Below are positions 11,727-21,200 of a stretch of DNA of 64,000 bases, one piece after another (the first letter of the stretch is position 1; every line of letters starts with the position of its first letter). Under the pieces are notes generated by a model. It had not been told where the DNA came from and did no database searches. It worked only from the letters and a program-made list of their open reading frames with translations. The translations under genes were made by a program, and so were the position numbers. This stretch comes from Allacma fusca (Eukaryota; Arthropoda; Collembola; Symphypleona; Sminthuridae): the NCBI GenBank assembly GCA_947179485.1, contig OX359249.1, positions 44,653,415 to 44,717,414 of the forward strand. Direction: 5' to 3'.

Positions 11727-12055
11727 CTCCAGGGTGTCCCAGAGTTATTGTCCAAATTGAGACCCACCCTGTCTTTCCTGATGGTCTGCCCAATCGCTCC
11801 TTATAAGGTCCCTGAAAAATGTTCCTCCTTGAGCGGTGCTGTTATTTTGTAACGTTACATATTAGCAATGTTTGTATCAATTCTTTTTAAATTTTAAATT
11901 TTTATTATAATTTTCAATTTTGAACTCCGACCTCTAAAATTTCAAGGTCAGTCTGAGTTGGCAGTTGATAGTCACAGATGGGATTACGACGTGGGCTGAA
12001 GATCATCAAGAAAACTGTGGGCCACAATTTTAGACACTCACTCTGGGGCACGTTG
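11727..12055. mobile_element. Small inverted-repeat element (CAGGGTGTCCCAGAG ends)
   Basis: CAGGGTGTCCCAGAG with AAATTGAGACCC at the left is mirrored, imperfectly over about 35 bp, by the right end (GGGCCACAATTT ... CTCTGGGGCACG). Possible 8-bp flanking copies are agcatcat (11719-11726) and agcataat (12056-12063), one mismatch. It is non-coding and its superfamily is uncertain. Confidence 0.6.
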
Positions 12056-13173
12056 AGCATAATATATAAGCACTTATGTATGTTGCTTACGTATTTACTA
12101 GTATTTTATTAGTAAATACAAATATTTTATTCAAAGCAGAAATTACCAGGGCTAGCATGAATTTTGAAACCATATATAGGATCCAATTGAATACTGTTAG
12201 GTATGTTGTGAATCAACCCACGACTGCAGAATCATTAGTGCTGGATGTTTAGATACTGTCCACCCACAATTTTGTAGGAATAACGATAAGACTGAAGGTA
12301 TCTAGTATTTTCTGAACAGCAGTCACAAAAAATGGAGACAGTAACAAAAAAATAATACAAACTAGGATTAAAAACAGAGTATGAAGCTGAATGTTACACT
12401 TAAAATAAGTTAGCAAGCAGATCTGTACTCTGAGTGCTCTGATTATGTGCATTTGCATATTGAAAATGCATCAATACGAAAGGATAATGTCAGTATTGTA
12501 AGACGACAGTTCCGGGGCAACCGATTCCTAGAGTTTACAAACTTGTGCAAACCAACATTGTAGCAATCATATGTATCCACAAGCTGCATAATTAGTAGTT
12601 GCATTAAAGCATTAGTATTTTATTCCATTAGGTAAAAGCTTCATTCATTCGAGAGACAAATGTGTATGTAGATACATATATTTTTTGTATCTGTGCAGTA
12701 TGTTCTTTGGAACTTCTTATGGATTTTCTAGCTTCAATAATAATTCCCTCCCCACTATTCCCATTACTGAACTTCCGTAGATTGTTATACAAGTCTTACG
12801 TTGCGGCTCTTTTCAGCATTAAGAGTCAGTGACTTCCTAAAGGATACCGGGGCTAAGAAAAATCCCTGGCATAGATTGATTGACCTGCTTTAGAAAAGAT
12901 CCACAGGTACATTCCCCCTATCCTCAGGAGCTGCTAAATTTCTCCCAGCTAAGCAATTGGTCAGACCGAGTTCCCAGCTGAGGCTACTCAACAATTTCTT
13001 AGTGTTAGAGAGTACAAGAAGGGATTATAGTTATCAGTAATTTTGAAATAATGCATTTTTTTTTAAATCCAACACATTTTACATATTGATATTGAGGGTA
13101 AATCTTCTCGTACTATTTTTGCTTGCATCGTGCAACTGGATCTTCTTGTTTGTTTCGTTGTTCATCACTAACA
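12056..13173. other. Intergenic, no feature seen
   Basis: Spacer between transposon relics. It holds only short AT-rich ORFs with no family resemblance. Confidence 0.3.
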
Positions 13174-13812
13174 AAGTAACCCTCGACAAATGTCTCATCT
13201 AGATCGGAATGAAATTGTGTGGGAGCTTAGGTACCTGGTCCAATGTCCCAACGCGCACAAAAGGTCGGACATCTTGCCAAGTTTTGCTCCCAAGTTTTAA
13301 ATTATAAATCCTCGGTAAAATCTCTTTGGAAACTTGAATTTTCCCATTTTAAATCTTATAAGAAATCGTTTTCGAAAGTCGGTGAATGAAGATAGTTTAG
13401 AAAATTTTTATTTGGCAAGAATTCAAAGTGGTTTCATGGCAAATATATATTACCTATTTTTGGTCACAACTGGTTTCTTGGTCTCAGATTGGCTAATCTT
13501 GGTCACATGGGTATGTTTACTTGTTTGCTTAAAAATGTGAGTTCTAACTAAGTTTGGAATTGTCCTTTATGTATCTGGAACGCCCCGCATAGTTACAATT
13601 TTAAGGAAAATACACCAACCGGCGGAAAAACGGTTTAACGATTTTCGTAAATATTTTTACGGGGCAAGTTAAGTTTTAATTGAAGAAATTTGTACTATTT
13701 CCCGTTTTGAGGAACTTGAAACATTGGGAGTCGATACCACGTTAAGGATTATGTGGTAATATGAAATTAAAAGTTAGAAAAATATTACAAAAACGTTGAA
13801 ATTATACGCAAC

Positions 13813-14316
13813 TAGTGTTTCTGAACGGTACCAAAACATGGACTCGACCCGACTCGTTTTCCCGAACCGAAAAAATCCCAATTCTGTTCCCAAAACCGGA
13901 ACCGGTATTTTCGAGTCCGGGACATTTTTGGCTTCCCGGAACCGATCCGGAAAATAAAAGCGGTTCCCGAACCGGTTCCGGTTCCTTTCCAAACAGTCAT
14001 GTTCAGAAAAAAAATGTATATGATTCATTTTTATGGAAGCCAAAATTGTATCGCATTTTCAAATGATAGTTGACAAATGCTGGCCAAATGCAAGTTTCGC
14101 GTTTTCATACAAAACGGCAGCTTTAACAAACCATTCCCGAAAACTTTCGGTTTTGATTTTTGTACCCGAAACCGGACCGAAATTTGACGGTTCATAAACC
14201 GATGACCCGAAACCGGACCGAAATGTAACGGTTCTTTAAAACGTTGACCCGAAACCGTACCGGAACCGAAACCGAACCGGAACCTCGGGAATTCCCGATA
14301 CCGAACAGAAACACTA
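13813..14316. mobile_element. hAT-like MITE with CCGAACCGG interior
   Basis: An exact 8-bp duplication, tacgcaac, flanks the element (13805-13812 and 14317-14324). The ends TAGTGTTTCTGAACGGTACC and (reversed) TAGTGTTTCTGTTCGGTATC are inverted repeats with three mismatches. Two blocks of degenerate CCCGAACCGGAACC motif flank a short AT-rich middle. ORFs across it in several frames are products of the motif, not genes. It is a non-autonomous hAT-superfamily element sitting inside the larger inverted-repeat element. Confidence 0.9.
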
Positions 14317-15029
14317 TACGCAACCAATACTAATTATAAATTTTTACAAGGATAATTATTTTTGAATCCAAGAATCGTGATTGACTAGACGTAAACACAC
14401 GATTTTGAACAACTTTTCGGAATCTTGCCAGCAAAGCCTCATCTCTTGAAATAAATGTATGAACTTACTAGCGTGAAAAGCAACCTGGGCTTCATTCAAC
14501 TTTTTAAATAAATAAATTTAAAAATGTATGCATTAAAATCAATAAATCGTTTTAACAAAGCAAAAATATGATTTTTAAAAGTACACTAGAACTATAGGTT
14601 GGAAAGGTATTCCAACTTTCATTACGCTTAAGTAAGTAATTGCAGGGGTAGAAAAAATGAACTGAGGATATAAATTCGAAATGTCCCATGGGCATTAATA
14701 ATGCTAATATTTTCTTCCTACAAAAGCAAGTAAGCTTAATTAAAGCTGGGATACATTTCATACCCAGTTTTGTACTTCTTAGGGCTCGATGTACAACAAC
14801 TTCAATTTTGTTTCTTTAAAACTAGTTTATTTCTCTCAGCTAGTTATTAGGGGCTCTTGTATGAATACTGCTGAGTCCAACCAAGGTACGCATTTGCTTC
14901 TCATTTAATTGTAAGTACCTTGTTGCGTTTTCCGTTCCTATTTAATGAAATCTCCGGAATTCAAACCGAATTCTGAATTGTCTGTATGAAATCTTGTTAA
15001 CAGTCTTGCTCTGCTTTAGTTTAAAACTT

Positions 15030-15315
15030 CATTCAAATCTACTAGACGAATTAACATTTTGTTTTAATGAAGTAACCAAAATAGGCAACATAATAGACCC
15101 AGCTGTCAGATGGGAAAAAGATAGAAATCAACCGATTGAAGTGGATCATGAAAAGAAGTAGATTTATCAACTTTGTGTTCCTTTCTTTAAGCAGAAATAC
15201 GATTTGAAAAATATTGAAGTTATTGGGCTATTAATCGGAGCTCGTGGAACTATTTTTGAACATTTTGAACAATTTAGAAAACGATTTAATTTATCTAAGC
15301 AGCTTATAAAATGAT
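15030..15315 (+). mobile_element. LINE fragment, C-terminal end of reverse-transcriptase ORF
   Basis: The plus-strand frame reads IGNIIDPAVRWEKD, QPIEVDHEKK, one TAG stop, then IYQLCVPFFKQKYDLK, IEVIGLLIGARGTIF, FEQFRKRFNLS. The IDPxxRxE, EVxxEKKxIY and EVIGLLxGARGTI pattern is one I associate with the region downstream of the reverse transcriptase in arthropod non-LTR elements. No reverse transcriptase core is present. Identification is from memory of the motif only. Confidence 0.6.
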
Positions 15316-15697
15316 GTTGTTTGCCAAAATTCGTGGATCTTATAGGATAGCACTTTATCAGTTGTACAATTAATATATTTATATCCAAGTTTAAAACAAA
15401 TATTTTTCTGCAACAAAAAATGTTTGAAATCATTATGTACTGCGTCGTAAGGCAAATACCATTGTGATGTGATATCAGTGAAATAAATTATTTCTTCCTC
15501 TCTTGTAATAAATTTATTTCTAGTTAATTACAAAAAATTATTTCATGTTTTAATTTTTAAACTTCAGATTTTACCTTTCAGTAACTTTTCCCATTTTTTG
15601 TCCGAAACTTTTGTTCGCACTGGGACATCGGGCCAGGTACCTAAGCGCTCATAAAATTTCTTTCCGGTTCGAAGGGGGCATTGGGCGGGGGTTACTT

Positions 15698-16561
15698 GTG
15701 GATAAGATTCACTAGAACTATGTCTTACCTGAAGATATTCCTTTTATTTACCATTACGAAGCAACACTAGCTCTTGCATCACATTAAAAATAAATTAACG
15801 GGACGCTAATGCCTTCAATTAGTCAAGGTTTTGAAGCACCATAAATCAACTCATGCAAGGAGTTCTTTTCATAGTTAGTAACACAACCTCACAGTTAAAG
15901 TTGACCTTAGTTCAATCGCATATCTAAATTGCAACTGGAAATATGACGAATGGCATTAATTCTGTGATTGACAGATTGATCAAATGATACTGTACATGTA
16001 TATTACTTGCATCGTATCAAAAACCATTCATTTATGAAAAAGCTGATAACGTGTGACTGAATTCAAAAGGGCAAATGCACATTAACGTAGAATACAACAA
16101 ACATCGTATCATACTCGGATTTTACTTCTCACTTAATATTACAGGTTTATAAAATCATCGACAAAACAGGATAGCCGTGAGAACATATTTATATAATTAT
16201 ACTTATTTTTCTATAATTTAAAATTTCATGTACTCTCCAGTTTTTAGGGCACAATTGTACTAGATAGGTATGGATGCGATATGGGTGGCAGTGTGATTGA
16301 GGACAATTAAATCCGAGACTGACTCAACTGAATTTAAATTAAGAGTTCTGGTTTCTTGTTGTAATAAAATAATAAAAATAAATAAATAATAAAAAATACG
16401 ATCAAAAGTTCACTCATATACTTGGTTCAATTGAGGTGTGTTGTCTTGATTTAGCTGTTAGTTTGATTTCTCAGAAATTAAAGTAAAATGACTTTGAAAA
16501 AACAAAACCGCAATCTGAAAAAAGAAGGATATTTTTGTGTACTTAAGTATGTGTTATTACC
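15698..16561. other. Intergenic, no feature seen
   Basis: AT-rich spacer between the 2.5-kb element and the next hAT-like element. Nothing supportable. Confidence 0.3.
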
Positions 16562-17236
16562 CAGTGCTCTCAATTTTACTCATTACTCGAATTTTTCATA
16601 AAGTGAGTAAGTGAGTATTGTACTTACTCGTACTTACATCTGCGAGTATGAGTAAGTAATGAGTAAGTAATTTTAAAAAGGTTGATGTTTAAGTAAGTAA
16701 AGAGTAAGTACGAACACTCATTCCCCAGTGTAATGTAAGTAATGAGTAAGTAAGACGAAATGCAAAGTATTAAAAAGTAAGTATTGAGTAAGTAAACTCT
16801 TCTTTACTGGAGTAACTACCATAGAAAAAATGTTCTCCGACAATGTCCATGACTTATATATGGTTTATGGAGGCAGATAACACAGGCCATAGGCAAACAA
16901 TGCCTTTAAATACTTGCGACGATGCAACTCGTTAAACTTGAGTCGTTGACTACACTACCAAAGATGGGAGTGATGTGAATTATATTTGAAAATGAGTAAG
17001 TATTACTTGAGTACTATGCAGGCAAAAGTAAGTAAAGAGTAAGTAATATCAGCTTATTTTTGCGAATAAGTAAGTAAAGAGTAAGTATTACACTGCGACC
17101 TGAAATTTTGAGGGAGTAATGAGTAAGTAAGATAGCCACCATGAAGCCCCTGAGTAAGTAAAAAGTAAGTACTGGACATCATGAGAGACAAAATTATGAG
17201 TTAAGAGTAAGTAAGGGTGTCTAACTGAGAGCACTG
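16562..17236. mobile_element. hAT-like MITE with GAGTAAGTA interior
   Basis: The ends CAGTGCTCTCA and (reversed) CAGTGCTCTCA are identical inverted repeats. The flanks ttattacc (16554-16561) and ttattact (17237-17244) are an 8-bp duplication with one mismatch. The interior holds about 18 copies of GTAAGT, mostly as GAGTAAGTA, plus two in reverse near the left end, around a unique middle at about 16800-16990. It is non-coding. Confidence 0.9.
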
Positions 17237-17499
17237 TTATTACTTACCTCCCAAAATGTCTGACTTTACCCCAAATCAGCTACAAACCTTTAAATACCCG
17301 TGTGGTAATGATACCCGGTAATGGTACACAAGTGGCGTCCAAAACTACCCTTTTACAGTCGGCACGACTGTTAACAGGTAATGATGACCAGCCCCTTTTC
17401 CTCAAAATATGTTACTCTTGTTTCACACGTTATTTGAGGAAACCGTGGATGGGAAGCTGAATAACGATTCCATTCCATGCATGATAACTAAATCTACAA

Positions 17500-18227
17500 T
17501 AGCATCACCCCGTGGGATATTTTAGGCCCGTACCCGCCCGCGGCCCGTAAATGTTTACCCGTGCCCGCCCGGCCCGAAATTAAAGTTCAACAATAAAGCC
17601 CGGCCCGGCCCGTAAAATTTAAAAAAGCCCGTAGCCCGCCCGCTAATACCAGTCCAGCTTGTAAATTCATAGATATAGACCCAGAACAATTTTTTAATTC
17701 AATTTTTCATTTTCGCCTTTTTTTGAATGAAATTGGTAAGAGCTGGTGTTGCTTTCACTGCAGAATTCTTACAATTATGTTTGGCCAGAGTTGACGTACC
17801 TCCTTAGCGCGATTGCCTGCTAAAATGTCCCTGCACTCATTGCATTCACATAATTTATGGAAACCTATATTCAACTAGTACGTGTTTAAATGATTTCCAA
17901 ACTTGCAATCTTCCGACTGTTTCCTGCAATTTCATCCGTTGACATTGGATGTCAAGTCTTTTTTAAAGATAAAATTACAAACGTTCGAAAATCGTGTTAT
18001 GTATTCAAGCAAATGTACTTTTACAACCCCTGATCCAGCATGCACCACACATGAATTTTTCCACGGGCTTTTACGGGCTTTCACGGTCTTTTTCAACCGC
18101 ATTGAAAAGACCGTACCCGCCCGTAGCCCGTCAAGTGTAATAAATTTTACCCGTACCCGCCCAAAGCCCGGGCGGGCCGGGCTTTTTACGGTCTTACCCG
18201 CAAATTTCAACCGCCCGAGATGCTCTA
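17500..18227. mobile_element. hAT-like MITE with GCCCGTACCCGCCCG interior
   Basis: An exact 8-bp duplication, atctacaa, flanks the element (17492-17499 and 18228-18235). The ends TAGCATCACCCCG and (reversed) TAGAGCATCTCGGG are short inverted repeats. Two GC-rich blocks of degenerate GCCCGTACCCGCCCG motif (about 17525-17645 and 18058-18220) surround an AT-rich unique middle. The long ORFs on both strands over the right block reflect the motif and are not genes. Confidence 0.85.
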
Positions 18228-21200
18228 ATCTACAATATGTAGTAAATGAATATTAATAGTTGCAAACATTTTCAATGGTACTCAAAAAAGCAGTACCACA
18301 TCCGCGGGAAATCCCAATGGTATATAGTTTCTTACTTTTAGGTTCTCAAACCTTGCTTTAACCAAAGATATCCACATACCCTACTATTACTTCTTCCTCT
18401 CACTTATTGTACCGCAACTGTACCCTCCTCCGCATGTATTAAACATGACGTCAGAAATAACGTAAAAAAACTTGAGAATTCTGGTAACTTTTGTTTTTAA
18501 TTATCCATGAAATCCCTAGGGAATTTTCAAATTCATTGTGGTGCATAGTCATTAATTGTAAGCAGAGTTTTTATTTCCTACATCAATTCCCTAAAAACCG
18601 GATATTAATTCCTTTAAAAATTTTAGTGCACATAGTGCTTATAGTGGTAAAATTGAGAGTTCAAAGCCTGAGAAAGATGGCTCACTATACGCCCTTGAGT
18701 TTTTTAAACCTTCACTTTTAATCCTTAGCTTATAGGGATAAAGCAGAACTTTGAGAGTTTATAGGCAGATAAAGACGTTTCATTATGCCCCAAGGGTTTT
18801 TTAATCCTTGTCTTTATGGAATTTGTCTATAAATATTAGAATGATTAAAATTAGAAAACAAAATGTATGCCTTAGAATTAGAAACACAAAATTACATTTA
18901 CAAAAAATAGTATTCTAGTAAAAATATTATTAGAGAAGAGCTTTGAGGGTGAATGAAATGGCTGGGAATAGGGAAGGCAAATGAGGATGCACATAACCGA
19001 CCCTCGCAATTGAACATTAACATTTAAATGTTGTGCCGTTGTGCGTTTAAAGACTCGTACCAACGTACGATGGTAAAGTGAGAATAGTTTTAACTCAAAG
19101 GAAATTGATTGTGAATCAGAGAGTGATTAGTTGTCTGTACACAAGCTCTAGACTAGAGTAACTCTCCTCAAGTTGATTGTGAGTTGTAGGTTGGAGTATA
19201 GTAGGCTATCATTTTAAAAATTGACCAATTATCACATTTTTTTTAAATCAACCTTCAATCGTGGAATATATCATAAAATAACGAGCAAAGTCAAGGCAAA
19301 ATAATGCTTAGAAATTGAAGCATTGAGTCTTAACTGGGAACACTTTTAAAGGTTGCTCGGAAGTAACTGCAGTAAAGGTAAGCCCTTGTTTTTTGACGTC
19401 ATTTGTATTACCTTGATGTAATCGCCTAGATTTAAATTGCACTTGGCCGTGAGGTAGATCATTGTGAATTCTTTTAAAAACTGGTGGTTCTTCGAGTTTT
19501 AATGTAATCCTTTGTAGTAACCTATTTAAAAATAGATGGGAAACTGGGATTTATAAGTGGAAGTGGAAATTATTAGGCTGTTTTTGATTTATGTGTTTAT
19601 TCCTTATTTGCTAATTGTAAGTATATTGCTACAAAGTCCCGCCGCGGACTCGATTGTTTACTCCGAGTAGGAATCGTGTTGTCAGTTAAATTACTGATCA
19701 GGTCAGCCTCAACTAGAATAATATAAATAATTGAATGGTGTGTTTTTTGCGTCGTCCCAACTGCTCAGATCATATTCCACAATATTGTATTCAAATTATT
19801 ACAGATTGCGGAAACTGTCAGTCCGGAGGAGTCTTTGAGTAATTAGTATTCACGTGTCTGTAATGTTGGTGATACAATTGGATCAGTGCTCTTATGCAGT
19901 CAGTAATTGAATTTGGAATTAGCTTGTGGAATTCGGGAGTGCGTCAGTGAGATAATTGTGCATGTCGAGGCAGTCCGCTCGTGTTGTTAATATAATTCGG
20001 ATCGGACACTCGTGGGTTAATTAGTATAAAGAAATCCCTTTCAGAAGACTAACTTCATAGTATTTTTATGGGGGTTCCCAGTAGTTGAAGGTGAACATTT
20101 TATAATTCAGTTATTGTAAGGAGTAATGACATATGTGTGACCCATGTGATGTGCAGGAATGACATGGAAGCCCTCAGGTTGACTGCTTATTCTCTTGAAG
20201 GGTTCGTTAAGAAGGAAGTCTTCATATCATAATCATTCTCTAGATTTTTGATGAAGGAATGAAATGGTATTAGATGGGAAATATTTCTGATTGTTTAATT
20301 CCAGACTTGTTCCAATCAATTTGCTTAAAATTTTGCCTAAGGAGGAACAGCCAGCAAGAGTAACTGGCATGGATCATTTATGGAATAGAATGAGATAGCT
20401 ACAACTCCGATGATTCGATATTAGTTTTATAAAATCGTAAAGAGCCTGCTTTATGGTTATTTTCGTCAGAAGGAAATGTAAATACTGATTAGTTAAGTCT
20501 CGAATGTAAAAGTTGATTTCTTTCTTACCGTTTTTGGGTTTAGAATAGCTAACTCGAAATCATGGCTACGAGTCTACCGTTATTTTGGAAATTCCGTTAG
20601 CTGATATTTTTGGAACAGTAACGTTATTTCGTGGTATTACTCATTACCGTTATCTGTATTTTTATCAACTTCTGTGTAGTTGCATTTTTCAGTGATTTTA
20701 AGTCGAAACAGAAAATTAATGTATAGGTATACATAGCTAGTGCCGATGTAATACTATACGAATTATCAATGTGAATTAAGTCTGAAAATAAACGTCTGGT
20801 TCATGTAAGTCCATACATTAGCATTAGGTCCAATTGTGAAAAATATTTCCTTCATATCGTTCGCTAAATTTTAAAAGGTACTATTTTGTAGATATTTATT
20901 ATTAAAATTATTATTAACACATACACATGTGATTGCAAGTAAAATCGTTTCGAGTTTCTTGAACTTGAGAGTCAATTAAGGTTATAACCATTTGTGAAGA
21001 GCTAAATAATTTGTTGCAGAACGAGTTTTATTGCGAGGATAGTTATTTATGTAACTATCCTTTTTGTACATATAATACAAACAGTAACCATGTATGTAGT
21101 TTTGGAAATCGAATCACCAGTTACAGATCATAGTATTAATGAAATGGTTTTCAGTGAAAGAAACTGCGTGGCTTAGTTTGATCCTTAATTCCTTCTGTTC

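Larger units (their letters stand above)
13174..15697. mobile_element. About 2.5-kb element bounded by long inverted repeats
   Basis: A left arm (about 13174-13315) is inverted at the right (about 15555-15697). Both start AGTAACCC at the outside, share GCTTAGGTACCTGG exactly, then ATGTCCCA, ACAAAAG and CGGACA at matching spacing. Arms are about 140 bp and roughly 70% alike. No flanking duplication is clear and no transposase is seen. The interior carries a LINE piece and a later hAT-like insertion, so this may be a passenger-bearing foldback element, or two separate solo insertions in opposite orientation. Confidence 0.6.

Noticed and set aside
13812-14327. Overlapping ORFs of 62-98 residues on both strands
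   Set aside because: They lie in the degenerate CCGAACC motif of a hAT-like element; the motif lacks stops in several frames, so open frames are expected by composition.
16562-17236. Ordinary microsatellite or telomere-like array
   Set aside because: The motif is degenerate, occurs in both orientations, and is bounded by 11-base inverted ends and an 8-bp duplication, which identifies a transposon.
8566-18227. CRISPR-like array or piRNA-type cluster of direct repeats
   Set aside because: Repeats are irregular in spacing and lack spacers. A piRNA role cannot be judged without small-RNA data.
17903-18256. 117-residue plus-strand ORF and 92-residue minus-strand ORF
   Set aside because: Both cover the GCCCG motif block of the 17500-18227 element and extend past its boundary without any domain.
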